A stretch of DNA of 58,363 nucleotides from Desulfuromonadales bacterium (GTDB lineage Bacteria; Desulfobacterota; Desulfuromonadia; Desulfuromonadales; BM103), in NCBI GenBank assembly GCA_014860225.1, contig JACZKE010000004.1, positions 1-58,363 on the forward strand, given 5' to 3'. Shown one piece after another: positions 1-9,267 of the stretch (position 1 is its first letter; each line of letters opens with the position of its first letter). The translations under genes were made by a program, and so were the position numbers. The notes under the pieces were generated by a model. That model did not search any database. It worked only from the letters and a program-made list of their open reading frames with translations, and was not told where the DNA came from.

Positions 1-2403
1 GTTTCTGATCCAGAGCTGGCTCTTGAGGTTGATCTCGCCGCCGACCTCGAAAACCACGATACGAGGGCCCGACGCCTGAACGGCATCACGAAACGAACCT
101 GTCCCTGAATCATTGAGGTTGGTTACCTTGATGACTTTGCCACCCCGGCCCGCGATCGTAACCGCGCCAAACCCTTGGGCACCCGGGAAGACTTTCACAG
201 GACCTGAGATTACCGGGGATTCGGGTGTGGGCGTTGTCTCTTCTGCCTGCGCACAGATAACGTTGGATGCCGGGAACTGACTGGGATCAGCCTGGGTCCA
301 GCGCGCTTCGAGCATGAAACAGTGCTCGACGCCGGATTGCAGGCCGCTGACAATCGTGGAGTTGCCGGTATGATGCAAGTTGTCGTCGACGCCGTCGGTG
401 AAAAGGTCGTAGCCACCTTCGGGCTGACCGTAAGCGGTCTCAGGCAGTATCCAACTAACGACGAAATCCGACCCGTTGACTTCAACCGATTCCAGAACGG
501 GTGCCATGTATTCAGCCGGAGCAATCTGTATATCGACGGTCAGGGATACAGCAGCTGAAGTTACAACATTGCCTGCCACGTCATAAGCCTTGGCGGTAAA
601 GCTATGAGAACCTTTATCAACGTCAGTAATTGACCAGTCGTAGCTGTATGGCGTACTGGCGTCGGTCGCCTTCAGGACAGAACCCTCGTAGAACTCGACT
701 TTGCTGACGCCGATATTGTCCTGAGCGGACGCGACAATCGATACCGTCTGCTCGGAGGTATACTGTGCACCGGAAGCTGGACTGGTGATTGATATGGTCG
801 GCGCCGAAGTATCAGCAGGGGCCGCAGCCTGGGCGCACAGGGTGCTGGATGCCGGGAAAACCGACGGGGAGGCCTGTGTCCAGCGGGCTTCAACCTGGAA
901 ACAGTGCTCGACGCCAGCCTGCAGTCCGTTGACGACCGTGGAGTTGCCGGTGTGATGCAGGTTGTCATCAACGCCGTCAGTAAATACGTCGAAACCACCT
1001 TCGGGCTGGCCATATGCGGATTCGGGCAGCAACCAGCTGACGACGAAGTCATTGCCATTGGCCTGAACCGACTGCAGCACCGGAGCGGTGTATTCAGCCG
1101 GAGCAGTAGGCGTTGCTGCGATATCGACGGTCAAAGTCACCGCGCTTGACGTGGCAACATTACCAGCAGCATCATATGCTTTGGCGGTGATGCTATGCTG
1201 ACCGTTGTCAGCCTCACTGACTGGCCAGGAGACGGAGAACGTGTTGGTCGTGTCCGTTCCGATCAGGGTGGTTCCGTTGTAGAACTCTACCTTGGTCACA
1301 CCCGAGTCATCCTGGGCACTGGCGACGATCACGACGGTCTGATCACTGTTATATGAGGCATTCGTTGACGGGCTGCTGATGGCAACGGTCGGCAAGGTAG
1401 TGTCTGCAGTATCTTCGATTTGAGCACACATGGTGTTAGACGCCGGGAAAACCGACGGGGAGGCCTGTGTCCAGCGGGCTTCAACCTGGAAACAGTGCTC
1501 GACGCCAGCCTGCAGGCCGTTGACGACCGTGGAGTTGCCGGTGTGATGCAGGTTGTCATCAACGCCGTCAGTAAATACGTCGAAACCACCTTCGGGCTGG
1601 CCATAGGCGGATTCGGGAAGCGACCAACTGACGATGAAGTTATTGCCGTCGACCTGGACTGACTCCATTACCGGGGCCGTATATTCAGAGGGTACAGGTG
1701 CGACCGCATCCTGGATATCAACCGTTAAGGTAACTGCAGTTGAAGTTGCAACGTTGCCAGCAGAATCGTGCGCCTTGGCTTGCAAACGATGCTGGCCATT
1801 ATTCGTGGCTGAAACAGCCCATGCCATTTCATAAGGATGGGCATTCGAAGTACCGACAAGATTATCGTTCCGGTAGAAATCAACTCGTTCGATACCGAGA
1901 TCATCAAAAGCATCGGCCGTCAGGTCGATAGTCTGCTCTGTTGATATAATGGTATTGTTGTCCGGGTTGATCAAAGTGACAGACGGCGGCGCAGTATCTA
2001 CTGCCCCCGATGCGATCACATCGGCGAACTCAACACTGGAATACTGCGAGTAAGCGGTATTCTTGCCATTCGTGTAGGCCCGGATCCGATAGTAGTATCC
2101 TTGTCCGGACTCGACTCCCTGATCGACAGTCGATGTCGTTTTTTGGTTGGTGGTCAGCAGAACATTGAAGCCGGTAAACGGATCGAGACTGCGCTCGATC
2201 TCATAACCGGAAATTTTTACCTGCTCATTCAGTGTCCATTGCAATGAGACCTGCGGCCCATCCTGAACAATTGATTCCAATTGAGGGGTAACGGCTGAAA
2301 GCTCAACGGCTTGAGCAGTGCCGGGGAGCAGCAGTCCGGCAAGAATTGCCAGACCGGTTATTATGGAACATAAGGGTTGGGAAATTTTGCGCATTAAAAT
2401 CAT
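1..2403 (-). CDS. Secreted FnIII/Ig-repeat protein with pectate-lyase-like domain (3' end outside window)
   Basis: The frame is open from the ATG at 2403 to the window edge (801 codons seen), so the C-terminus is missing. AGGAG lies 6 nt before the ATG; a second in-frame ATG at 2394 is further from it. Residues 1-32 are a Sec signal peptide ending near GTAQA. Then comes an FnIII-like module (VSLQWTLNEQ...), followed by alternating Ig-like modules (each starting like PPSVTLINP or LPTVAISSP) and FnIII-like modules (VMESVQVDG...CFQVEARW). The last visible part, FPGAQGFGAVTIAGRGGK then TNLNDSGTGSFRDA, matches the start of pectate lyase (PL1-like) beta-helix domains. Likely role: an exported enzyme or adhesin acting on extracellular polysaccharide. 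The substrate cannot be told. It sits behind a c-di-GMP riboswitch, which fits a surface or biofilm function. Confidence 0.8.
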   Translation of the reverse strand, partial: MILMRKISQPLCSIITGLAILAGLLLPGTAQAVELSAVTPQLESIVQDGPQVSLQWTLNEQVKISGYEIERSLDPFTGFNVLLTTNQKTTSTVDQGVESGQGYYYRIRAYTNGKNTAYSQYSSVEFADVIASGAVDTAPPSVTLINPDNNTIISTEQTIDLTADAFDDLGIERVDFYRNDNLVGTSNAHPYEMAWAVSATNNGQHRLQAKAHDSAGNVATSTAVTLTVDIQDAVAPVPSEYTAPVMESVQVDGNNFIVSWSLPESAYGQPEGGFDVFTDGVDDNLHHTGNSTVVNGLQAGVEHCFQVEARWTQASPSVFPASNTMCAQIEDTADTTLPTVAISSPSTNASYNSDQTVVIVASAQDDSGVTKVEFYNGTTLIGTDTTNTFSVSWPVSEADNGQHSITAKAYDAAGNVATSSAVTLTVDIAATPTAPAEYTAPVLQSVQANGNDFVVSWLLPESAYGQPEGGFDVFTDGVDDNLHHTGNSTVVNGLQAGVEHCFQVEARWTQASPSVFPASSTLCAQAAAPADTSAPTISITSPASGAQYTSEQTVSIVASAQDNIGVSKVEFYEGSVLKATDASTPYSYDWSITDVDKGSHSFTAKAYDVAGNVVTSAAVSLTVDIQIAPAEYMAPVLESVEVNGSDFVVSWILPETAYGQPEGGYDLFTDGVDDNLHHTGNSTIVSGLQSGVEHCFMLEARWTQADPSQFPASNVICAQAEETTPTPESPVISGPVKVFPGAQGFGAVTIAGRGGKVIKVTNLNDSGTGSFRDAVQASGPRIVVFEVGGEINLKSQLWIRN
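239..1670. repeat. Three internal direct repeats encoding FnIII-like modules
   Basis: Inside the secreted protein gene, about 175 bp recurs almost unchanged at roughly 850-1020 and 1437-1612, with a more diverged third copy at about 255-425. The repeats encode the module ending HCFQVEARWTQASPS. The near identity of the first two copies at DNA level, including silent positions, suggests recent duplication or gene conversion. Confidence 0.85.
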
Positions 2404-2496
2404 CTTTTTCTCCTGGGTTGTTTGACCGATAGGTCTGTTGGGTGACGTAAGTCCAGGGGATTGGATTGCGCAAAAGAAAGCGCCCCTTTTCAGCCG

Positions 2497-2527
2497 AAAA
2501 AAGACGCCATGCTCAAATGGTCATGTC
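2497..2527 (-). terminator. Intrinsic terminator of the riboswitch expression platform
   Basis: On the minus strand a hairpin made of GAC..CCAT / ATGG.GTC with a small internal loop is followed directly by six T. It lies just downstream of the c-di-GMP aptamer and about 95 nt before the start codon, where a GEMM expression platform is expected. The stem is short and bulged. Confidence 0.5.
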
Positions 2528-2532
2528 TTATA

Positions 2533-2604
2533 TCTTCGGCAACCCGGCTATCCATTAAGGATCCGTGGCTTTGCGTCACCAAATTTCTCTGGTTTTGCCT
2601 TTGT
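2533..2604 (-). promoter_or_regulatory. c-di-GMP-I (GEMM-I) riboswitch aptamer
   Basis: Read on the minus strand the segment has the GEMM-I signature: AAAGGCAAAACC, a short stem, TGACGCAAAGCCACGG, a second stem-loop around GATCCTTAATGGATAG, then AGCCGGGTTGCCGAAG. The GACGCAAAGCC core and the AGCCGGGTUGCC tetraloop-receptor side are the conserved elements of this class. The A after GGAUAG/ACGG positions and the sole downstream gene (secreted polysaccharide-lyase-like protein) suit c-di-GMP; the related cGAMP variant (GEMM-Ib) common in Geobacter cannot be excluded by eye. Confidence 0.88.
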
Positions 2605-3238
2605 CGTTAAAGACCCGGTTCGCTTGGGAACCGGTAATTTACGGCGTATCTCCTCTAAAGTAATTGGTTCTCGTCCGGAGTTTCCGGATGGACACTGATT
2701 ATTGTGTTCTTGTTTCGCACCGTGCGTACCGTGCTCTGTTCTAGCCAACACCTGACTGCACAGCCGATGCCAAAACCTAACATATTGATTTGCCGTTTTT
2801 TTCTTGCATATGTGCAACGAAATATGCGTAAAAACAACACACAAACTTCATACTTTTAACGTAATGATTCAGACGATTTAGTGAGAGTGGAAAAACTTTG
2901 GTTGGAGATGAAGTGTGACATGCATACCACAGTAATCCGGGTATTATTTTTTTGAAACGGATGAAAAGGAAGCCATAAAAAGCGACCTTACAACCAAGGT
3001 CTACTATGAATCAGTCATGAGTGACATAATTTTTACCATTGATTCAGTGTAAACACGGACCAGTGCAGATATAAGGGATTTTTCAGGCAATATTACACAA
3101 GAGAGCAAACAGAAATGAGGATGACAACAATTAGTTGATGTGTGAATGAACAGAAACTATAACTAAAGATTGAATAAGAAGTAACCATAAGTTTTATACG
3201 TCTTGCTCAGACAGTCGGTGCTTTCACGTAATCGGCAT
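2605..3238. other. Intergenic stretch without a recognisable gene
   Basis: AT-rich DNA between the riboswitch and the tRNA terminator. I see one hairpin just upstream of the aptamer on the minus strand (ACCGGTTC / GAACCGGGT, about 2612-2637) and one copy of a short repeated motif TCCGGAGTTTCCGGA at 2674-2688. Short frames here show no recognisable protein and no good ribosome binding site. The promoter for the riboswitch transcript must lie here but I could not place it. Confidence 0.5.
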
Positions 3239-3276
3239 CAAAAAAAGCGGGAAAGGCCATCGCCTTTCCCGCTTTC
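3239..3276 (-). terminator. Rho-independent terminator of tRNA-Pro
   Basis: On the minus strand AAAGCGGGAAAGGC and GCCTTTCCCGCTTT form a perfect 14-bp stem with a GATG loop, ending in a run of T. It starts 8 nt after the tRNA CCA end. Confidence 0.93.
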
Positions 3277-3282
3277 TCGAAT

Positions 3283-3361
<79 letters not shown>

Positions 3362-3370
3362 ACGGACAGG

Positions 3371-3399
3371 ATTATTGTTTATAACACCCCATTTGTCAA
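3371..3399 (-). promoter_or_regulatory. Sigma-70-type promoter of tRNA-Pro
   Basis: On the minus strand TTGACA (3399-3394) is separated by 17 nt from AATAAT (3376-3371), with the tRNA 5' end 9 nt beyond the -10 box. Confidence 0.6.
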
Positions 3400-3543
3400 G
3401 CACTAATCCTGTGCTGAACAAAGACTAAAATGTATTTACAAAACAGGTAGATAGGTGTTTGTATATTTGCCATCATCGCTGAAATTACGATTAACTTTTC
3501 CCTCATGGCTCGGCATGGCAGCAAGCCCTGCCAAGGGCTCTGC

Positions 3544-3975
3544 TTAGAGCTTGTAAAGTCGATCGCCAGCGAGAATGTTTACGCCCTTCTCCCGCAAGGT
3601 ATTGATCGCAGCGTCTGTCTCATCAAAGCGGCAGATTATGACTGCGTTGTCGGCATTGCGTTCAGCAAAAGCGTACATATATTCAACATTGATCCTGGCG
3701 TCATCCAGCACCTGCAGAATTTTATACAGACCACCGGGTTGATCAGGAACCTCGACTGCGATGACTTCGGTCTTGCTGACGGTAAAGCCGCTCTCCTTCA
3801 AAGTAGCCAGAGCAAGATCGGTGTTGTCGACGAGTAAACGCAGAATACCGAAATCGGAAGTGTCCGCCAAGGATAGAGCACGGATGTTGACGTTCTTTTC
3901 TCCAAGGACACGGGCGACTTCTGCAAGACGCCCTGATTTATTTTCAATAAAAATGGAAATCTGCTCAACTTTCAT
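3544..3975 (-). CDS. Tandem ACT-domain protein
   Basis: A 143-residue protein made of two ACT repeats: about 1-70 (MKVEQISIFIENKSGRLAEV...) and 71-143 (AVEVPDQPGGLYKIL...). ACT domains bind small ligands, usually amino acids, at their dimer interfaces. It has no catalytic domain, so it is a stand-alone sensor. It lies 18 nt after paaK, an arrangement I know from other Deltaproteobacteria and anaerobes, often with indolepyruvate ferredoxin oxidoreductase. It probably tunes aryl-acid activation in response to aromatic amino acids (inference). GGAAGGG lies 6 nt before the ATG. Confidence 0.85.
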   Translation of the reverse strand: MKVEQISIFIENKSGRLAEVARVLGEKNVNIRALSLADTSDFGILRLLVDNTDLALATLKESGFTVSKTEVIAVEVPDQPGGLYKILQVLDDARINVEYMYAFAERNADNAVIICRFDETDAAINTLREKGVNILAGDRLYKL

Positions 3976-3993
3976 AATGATCCCTTCCTTCTG

Positions 3994-5295
3994 TTATATC
4001 GGGCGATTATCGATGACCCGCTGTGCTTTGCCCTCGCTGCGCGCGATCGTCTTTGGTTCAACCAGGCGAATGCGGCAACTGATGCCGAGCAGATCCTTGA
4101 TCTCCTTCTCGGTCCGACGCGAAAGGCTCTGCAGGACCTTGATTTCATCGGAGAAGACCTGCTCATTGACTTCCACCTGGACTTCCAGGGTATCCAGAGA
4201 GCCTTCACGATCGACAATCAGTACATAATGCGGTTCGATCCCGTCGATACCCATGAGAACGCTCTCAATCTGCGACGGGTAGACATTCACACCACGGATG
4301 ATCAGCATGTCGTCAGAACGGCCGCACATGCGCGCAAGGCGCCGATGGGTTCGTCCGCAGATACAGGGTTCAGCGATGATACGGGTGATGTCGCGGGTGC
4401 GGTAACGAATCATCGGAATCCCTTCTTTGGTGATCGTCGTGATGACCAGCTCGCCTTGTTCACCCTCCGGCAGCACAACGCCGGTGTTCGGATCAATAAT
4501 CTCCGGAATGAAGTGATCCTCCCAGATATGCAGACCGCTCTGGGCTTCTATGCATTCAACACCGACACCGGGCCCGAGAATCTCCGACAGGCCATAAATG
4601 TCGATTGCCTTGATACCGACTTTGGCTTCGATTTCGTTGCGCATCTTTTCCGACCAGGGCTCGGCGCCGAGAATGCCGATACGCAACTTGAAATCGCGGA
4701 TATCGACCCCCTCCTCTGCTGCCGCTTCGGCAAGATAAAGGCTGTAGGATGGGGTACAGGTGAGTATGGTGGATCCGAAGTCCCGCATGATCATGAGCTG
4801 CTTCTTGGTGTTGCCTCCAGACATGGGAATAACCGAGGCTCCTATCTTTTCTGCACCGTAATGCGCACCAAGCCCGCCGGTAAAGAGCCCGTAACCATAG
4901 GCATTGTGCAGGATATCACCGCGATGAGCTCCGGCTGCGACAAACGAACGTGCCATCAGTTCAGTCCAGTTCTCGATGTCACGGCGGGTATAGCCGACTA
5001 CGGTCGGTTTGCCAGTTGTTCCTGAAGAAGCATGAATCCTGACGATCTGGTCGAGCGGCTTGGCAAACAGGCCATACGGATAGTTGTCACGCATATCCTG
5101 CTTGAGCGTAAACGGCAAACGCTGCAAGTCATCGAGCGACCTGATCTTCTCAGGCTTGATGCCGGCTGCGTCGAAGTGTTGCTGGTAAAAAGGTACCGTG
5201 GCATAAACCCGCTCGACAACGCGCTGCAGGCGTTTTGCCTGAAGGGATTCGAGGGCTTCACGCGGCAGTGTTTCAAACTCGTCATTCCAGATCAT
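3994..5295 (-). CDS. paaK: Phenylacetate-CoA ligase
   Basis: Adenylate-forming enzyme of 433 residues, the usual PaaK length. It activates phenylacetate, or a similar aryl acid, to its CoA thioester with ATP. The AMP-binding P-loop-like motif [16 protein letters not shown] and the adenylation motif [11 protein letters not shown] are present, with the C-terminal cap domain (YPSQIESVL..., ending [10 protein letters not shown]) intact. I chose the ATG at 5295 ([13 protein letters not shown]), which has AAGGA 7 nt upstream. A longer frame reaching 5376 would overlap the upstream gene's end. With the ACT gene this fits catabolism of aromatic amino acids through aryl acetates. Confidence 0.93.
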   Translation of the reverse strand: MIWNDEFETLPREALESLQAKRLQRVVERVYATVPFYQQHFDAAGIKPEKIRSLDDLQRLPFTLKQDMRDNYPYGLFAKPLDQIVRIHASSGTTGKPTVVGYTRRDIENWTELMARSFVAAGAHRGDILHNAYGYGLFTGGLGAHYGAEKIGASVIPMSGGNTKKQLMIMRDFGSTILTCTPSYSLYLAEAAAEEGVDIRDFKLRIGILGAEPWSEKMRNEIEAKVGIKAIDIYGLSEILGPGVGVECIEAQSGLHIWEDHFIPEIIDPNTGVVLPEGEQGELVITTITKEGIPMIRYRTRDITRIIAEPCICGRTHRRLARMCGRSDDMLIIRGVNVYPSQIESVLMGIDGIEPHYVLIVDREGSLDTLEVQVEVNEQVFSDEIKVLQSLSRRTEKEIKDLLGISCRIRLVEPKTIARSEGKAQRVIDNRPI

Positions 5296-5356
5296 GGCTG
5301 CATCCTTATCGTTTTGATATAAAATTCTACCGGGAGGCTCCTGGATAGTCCGAACG

Positions 5357-6283
5357 TCAACTGTGACTGACTTCATTGTGCAGGGAGATCAAAAGCCCCT
5401 CCAGAATGCCGAAATCACTGACAGTCAGACTGTCCGTATTTATTTGTTGCATCAGGCAAAGCATGATCTCCAAGCCGGACAGGATGAGATCACCGCGGCC
5501 TGACTCAATACCGGGCAAGGCTTCGCGTTCTTCGGTATTCAATGAGATCAGCATGGATTGCCAGTGCTGTATTCGCGAAAACGGCAAATAATAGTTATTA
5601 ACCCGCTGCCAGTCATATTCTGCCATCTGCATATCCAGGGCAGCCAGAGTTGTTACAGTGCCTGCGGTACCGATCAGAGTCAGACCTGAGAAATCAATGC
5701 CGAGAGCATGACAGGTTTTGACAAGTTCAGACGTTAACTCCGCCAGAGTGCGATCGATAATTTTTTGACGCCTTGATGAAGACGTAAACTCTTCAGTGAG
5801 GCGTACCACCCCCAGAGACAGGCTACGTGACCAGACAACCTTTTGATGTAAACACAGAACAAACTCCGTGCTGCCGCCGCCGATATCGACAATCAGGGCC
5901 TGGGGTGGCATCGGATCGAGTGCACTGAGAACACCGGTCGCCATATACTCGGCTTCCTCATCTCCGCTGATAATTTCAAGGGGCAAGCGGGTCGCTTCCC
6001 TGATCTCGGCGACGAAAGCTTCACCGTTGATTGCCTGACGAAAAGCTGCTGTGCCAACCACCCTGACCTTTTGAACGTCTGATTGTCGACAGGCTTCGGC
6101 AAGTTCCATAAACGCAAAGAGAGCCCGTTTTCTGGCTGCAGGGGACAGCCCCCCTTCACTTGAAAGTTCACCGGCCAGCCGACAGATGCGGCGCAGGTAC
6201 AATTCCGGAATAACCTTGCCGTCTGCAACCCTGCCAATCAACAAGCGGAAAGTATTGCTCCCTGCGTCAATTGCAGCCAGCAT
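5357..6283 (-). CDS. Ppx/GppA-type phosphatase
   Basis: A 308-residue member of the exopolyphosphatase / guanosine pentaphosphatase family (actin-like ATPase fold). Visible are the phosphate-1 motif [15 protein letters not shown] at the N-terminus, [11 protein letters not shown] (about 75-85), ISGDEEAEY, the phosphate-2 motif [12 protein letters not shown] (about 138-149) and [12 protein letters not shown]. It has only the two-domain catalytic core and lacks the C-terminal HD-like extension of E. coli Ppx. Its start overlaps the stop of the Na/Pi transporter gene (TAATG), so they are probably translationally coupled. That pairing links phosphate uptake with polyphosphate or (p)ppGpp turnover. 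Which substrate it prefers cannot be told. Confidence 0.9.
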   Translation of the reverse strand: MLAAIDAGSNTFRLLIGRVADGKVIPELYLRRICRLAGELSSEGGLSPAARKRALFAFMELAEACRQSDVQKVRVVGTAAFRQAINGEAFVAEIREATRLPLEIISGDEEAEYMATGVLSALDPMPPQALIVDIGGGSTEFVLCLHQKVVWSRSLSLGVVRLTEEFTSSSRRQKIIDRTLAELTSELVKTCHALGIDFSGLTLIGTAGTVTTLAALDMQMAEYDWQRVNNYYLPFSRIQHWQSMLISLNTEEREALPGIESGRGDLILSGLEIMLCLMQQINTDSLTVSDFGILEGLLISLHNEVSHS

Positions 6284-7974
6284 TATTTATTACCTACAAC
6301 GGCTTTAGCGACGTTGAAAGTGTGGTCACCAATTTTTTCAAAGTTATGCAGCATATCGATATAAATCAGACCGGAGTTTACTGTGCATTCGCCGGTATTA
6401 AGGCGTTTGATGTGGTTGTTGCGCAACCTTTCCTCGAGATCGTCGATGGCATCTTCGAGGCGGTATGCTTCGTCATATACCTCTGTGTTTTTCTGAATGA
6501 GGGCGGCAACAACCGTTGCGAGAAAACTGCTGGTCAATTCCGAAATGTCGGCGATCTCGTTCATGGCTATCTCAGAGAAGGTGATCCGTTGAGCAAGTTT
6601 TCGCTGATTCAGGTTCCAGAGATTTTCACAATGGTCACCGACGCGTTCAAGGTCGTTTATCATATTCATCATGGAGGCAATTTCTTTAAATGCTTCCTGA
6701 TCAATAGATTTCTGTGACAAGGCCACCAGAAAGTCGGTGATCTCTTTTTGCAGGACATCTGTCAGATTCTCTTTATTTTGCAGGTCAGGAATCCTTTTCA
6801 GGTCATTGTCCTGCAAAAAACGAAGGGTCTCGTCGACCATTTCCTGAGCAATCTCAGCCATGCGTCGGGTTTCTGAGCGTGCCTGGGCAAGAGCAATGGG
6901 AGGCGTGCTCAGGACCCTGTTGTCTAGATATTTAAGGTAAAAGTCCGTTTCCTTCTCATGTCCCCTGATTGCAAACGTACTCAACTTGGCCAGCAGGCCG
7001 ACCATGGGCAGGAAGATGATCGTATTAACAATATTGAACATGGTGTGAGTATTTGCAATATGCCGGGCAATAAACGGTTTGTCGCCGATCTCACCGCCCA
7101 TACGAGCAATCTGTTCCTGGGTTTGTATGACAAAGTCAGCGTCCCCGGGAGTTAGAGCAGAGACAAACTGGAGAAAAAGCGGAAAGAGCGCAAGCATGTA
7201 GCAGACACCGAGCGAGTTAAAGAGGAAGTGTGCAAACGCTGTGCGACGTGCAGCCAGGTTGGTGCCAATGGCCGCCAGGTTGGCAGTCATGGTTGTGCCG
7301 ATGTTTTCTCCAAGTATCAGGGCAACGCTTGCCTCAAATGACAGGAGACCAGTGGATGCAAGGGCGATTGTAATACCTATTGTTGCACTGCTGCTCTGCA
7401 CGACCACGGTCAGAACAGCGCCGATCAGTACGCCAAGCAAGTGATTGTTGCCGACAACCATAAAGACCTGACGGAATTCTTCACTCGCCTTCAATGGGTC
7501 GAATGCGCTCTTCATGACGCTCAATCCGAAGAAGAGCAAGCCGAAACCAAGCAGGATTTCGCCAAAATAGCTCCACTTCTTGTTCCTGGAAAAGAGCTTG
7601 AATGCGGCTCCAATGCCGATTGCCGGCAAGGCGTACTTGGTTATCTTGAAGGCGATCAGTTGCGCCGTTACTGTCGTGCCGATATTCGCTCCCAGGATGA
7701 CGCCTATCGACTGCACCAAAGACATTAAACCGGCATTGACAAAACCGACGACCATGACCGTCGTTGCACTTGATGACTGGATAATCGCCGTGACTGCGAT
7801 TCCAACCAGGGCACCGACGACGCGGTTGTTGGTCAGTGCTGCGAGAATTTTCTGCATCCGGTTACCAGCAACCTTCTGCAAACCTTCGGACAGAATTTTC
7901 ATGCCGAAGAGAAAAAGCCCAAGGCCACCTATCAGGCCAAAGATGAGTTTTTGATTTAGCAGTAATTGCAGCAT
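6283..7974 (-). CDS. Na+/phosphate cotransporter with C-terminal PhoU-like domain
   Basis: A 563-residue inner-membrane protein of the Na/Pi cotransporter II family. Residues 1-320 hold the two inverted repeats, each with the QSSSAT signature (AIIQSSSATTVMVV about 65 and VVVQSSSATIGITI about 195) followed by LGANIGTT or LGENIGTT. Residues 340-563 form a soluble helical PhoU-like domain (two three-helix bundles, FEKIGDHTFNVA near the end). Known relatives import phosphate with sodium; some act in efflux or signalling. CAGGAG lies 7 nt before the ATG. It is preceded by a hairpin-rich leader ending in a terminator and followed with a 1-nt overlap by the Ppx/GppA gene. Confidence 0.92.
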   Translation of the reverse strand: MLQLLLNQKLIFGLIGGLGLFLFGMKILSEGLQKVAGNRMQKILAALTNNRVVGALVGIAVTAIIQSSSATTVMVVGFVNAGLMSLVQSIGVILGANIGTTVTAQLIAFKITKYALPAIGIGAAFKLFSRNKKWSYFGEILLGFGLLFFGLSVMKSAFDPLKASEEFRQVFMVVGNNHLLGVLIGAVLTVVVQSSSATIGITIALASTGLLSFEASVALILGENIGTTMTANLAAIGTNLAARRTAFAHFLFNSLGVCYMLALFPLFLQFVSALTPGDADFVIQTQEQIARMGGEIGDKPFIARHIANTHTMFNIVNTIIFLPMVGLLAKLSTFAIRGHEKETDFYLKYLDNRVLSTPPIALAQARSETRRMAEIAQEMVDETLRFLQDNDLKRIPDLQNKENLTDVLQKEITDFLVALSQKSIDQEAFKEIASMMNMINDLERVGDHCENLWNLNQRKLAQRITFSEIAMNEIADISELTSSFLATVVAALIQKNTEVYDEAYRLEDAIDDLEERLRNNHIKRLNTGECTVNSGLIYIDMLHNFEKIGDHTFNVAKAVVGNK

Positions 7975-8006
7975 TGTTGACTCCTGAAAAATTGCTGCTA
8001 CTCCAT

Positions 8007-8031
8007 AAAAAAAGCCCCCGAAGACGGAGGC
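8007..8031 (-). terminator. Terminator or attenuator upstream of the Na/Pi cotransporter gene
   Basis: On the minus strand GCCTCCG TCTT CGGGGGC is followed by seven T. It ends about 30 nt before the cotransporter ATG. It may end transcription of the upstream cyclic-nucleotide-binding gene or act as an attenuator for the cotransporter operon. Confidence 0.8.
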
Positions 8032-8097
8032 GACCGTGCCGTTAAAGGCTATACTCCCTGGCTGCTAGGGTCTCGGCAAAAGCTACGTTGTCAGGGA
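8032..8097 (-). promoter_or_regulatory. Candidate structured leader of the Na/Pi cotransporter gene
   Basis: On the minus strand the 66 nt before the terminator can fold as TGCCG...CGGCA enclosing ACCCT AGCAGCC AGGG(AGT). Two stems immediately upstream of an intrinsic terminator and then a transporter gene is the layout of a riboswitch or attenuator. I do not recognise it as a known class, and folding is by eye only. Confidence 0.35.
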
Positions 8098-8123
8098 AGA
8101 GTAGCATGCGCACCCCGCTACTT

Positions 8124-8600
8124 TCAGGCTTTCTGCAACGACCAGATCAACATGTCACGGTATTCTTCATTCGCTTCGCGTACACGCTTGCTGAATACCC
8201 TGACGACATTAGTGATCAGCTTAAGAGCCAGAGCGGCATCGTCTTGAGAGAGTCTCTCCAGATCCTTTTTTTTAATACTGATCAGCTCGGCATTCTCGGC
8301 AACTCGAGCAGTGGCGGAGCGTGGCAAACCGTCAATGACTGCCATTTCACCGAAGATGTCTTCAGGCCCGAGAACGACAAGCGTCTTCTCGTCTCCTTCG
8401 GCAAACATCTTGGAAATGCGGATGGTTCCCTTCTTGACCAGAAAAAGCGATTCACCCGGCATGTTTTCAATAAACACCGTGGTCCCCTCACCCATTTCTC
8501 GAATTTCGCAATAAACAGCGAGTTTGCTCAGGTCTTCGTCAGAAAAACCCTGCAGCATGGAACTGTTTTTAATCGTAGAAAAGTCCTCTGCTGTAACCAT
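8124..8600 (-). CDS. Cyclic-nucleotide-binding-domain protein without DNA-binding domain
   Basis: A 158-residue protein that is essentially one cNMP-binding beta-roll (about 15-125) plus a helical tail. The phosphate-binding cassette FGEMAVIDGLPRSATARV is intact, with the Glu and Arg that contact ribose and phosphate in CRP. There is no helix-turn-helix, so it is not a CRP-type regulator by itself. It may act as an effector or partner subunit. The stop lies about 150 nt upstream of the cotransporter ATG, with a terminator between them, so cotranscription is partial at best. Confidence 0.85.
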   Translation of the reverse strand: MVTAEDFSTIKNSSMLQGFSDEDLSKLAVYCEIREMGEGTTVFIENMPGESLFLVKKGTIRISKMFAEGDEKTLVVLGPEDIFGEMAVIDGLPRSATARVAENAELISIKKKDLERLSQDDAALALKLITNVVRVFSKRVREANEEYRDMLIWSLQKA

Positions 8601-8927
8601 AGCGGGTAACTCTCATTTGATTCGGCAACAGGTTAATAAATGAACGGTTAAGCGTTGGCCGACTTTTATCGGAAGTGACAAACAGTCTTTTTTACCGTCA
8701 CGAGAGAATAAAATCAACCAATCTCGGCCGAGAATTTTCTGATATCGAATTTAGCGTTCGTCAATGGATTGCATATTACAGCATTCATCATCAGAAAGTA
8801 TTCATTTTTACTCGGCCCGGGTTGCCCATGACCAGCGAACACAGTGGGATTTGCGTGCCGGGAGCGACAATTGTGTAAGCATCAAGCAATGAAGAAGGTA
8901 AAGCACCGGGAAGTAAGCAGGTACAAT
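8601..8927. other. Intergenic stretch without a recognisable gene
   Basis: Between the HU gene and the cyclic-nucleotide-binding gene. No frame here resembles a known protein. It should hold the promoter of the 8600-8124 gene on the minus strand, which I could not pinpoint. Confidence 0.4.
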
Positions 8928-8962
8928 AATGCCGGGAAAACATTGAATGTTTCCCGGCATTG
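8928..8962. terminator. Stem-loop after the HU gene
   Basis: AATGCCGGGAAAACATT / AATGTTTCCCGGCATT form a long near-perfect hairpin starting 24 nt after the HU stop. There is only a weak T tract on the minus strand, so it may work as a terminator or mRNA 3' stabiliser. Confidence 0.6.
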
Positions 8963-8985
8963 ATACAGTTATAACATTGCGTTTT

Positions 8986-9267
8986 TCAAGCTTTGCTATT
9001 GACCTTGTCTCTCAGTTCCTTGCCGACCTTGAAAAAAGGCAGCTTCTTAGGCTTGACCTTGATCACTTCACCGGTCTTCGGGTTGCGTCCCATATACTCC
9101 TGGTAATCCTTGACTACAAAACTGCCGAATCCACGTATCTCAATACGCCCGCCAGATATCAGGGTCTCTGACAAGGAGTCAAAAACAATGTTGACGATTT
9201 CCTCCGCTTTTTTGTAGGTAAGGCCGTTACGTGAGGCCAGGGCTTCCACTAGTTCTGACTTGTTCAT
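8986..9267 (-). CDS. HU/IHF-family DNA-bending protein
   Basis: A 93-residue histone-like protein. It shows the family signature region with RIEIRGFGSF and GRNPKTGE in the DNA-binding beta arms (proline intercalation site in the NPKTG tip). The RIEIRGFGSF form is closer to IHF-beta than to HU, but I cannot settle the subtype by eye. I chose the ATG at 9267 (MNKSELVEAL) with GGAGG 7 nt upstream. A frame extending upstream adds 22 residues with no family match. It acts as a nucleoid architectural protein. Confidence 0.93.
   Translation of the reverse strand: MNKSELVEALASRNGLTYKKAEEIVNIVFDSLSETLISGGRIEIRGFGSFVVKDYQEYMGRNPKTGEVIKVKPKKLPFFKVGKELRDKVNSKA

Noticed and set aside
239-1670. Possible CRISPR array or satellite from spaced repeats
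   Set aside because: Repeats are long, in frame and encode FnIII-like modules of a secreted protein.
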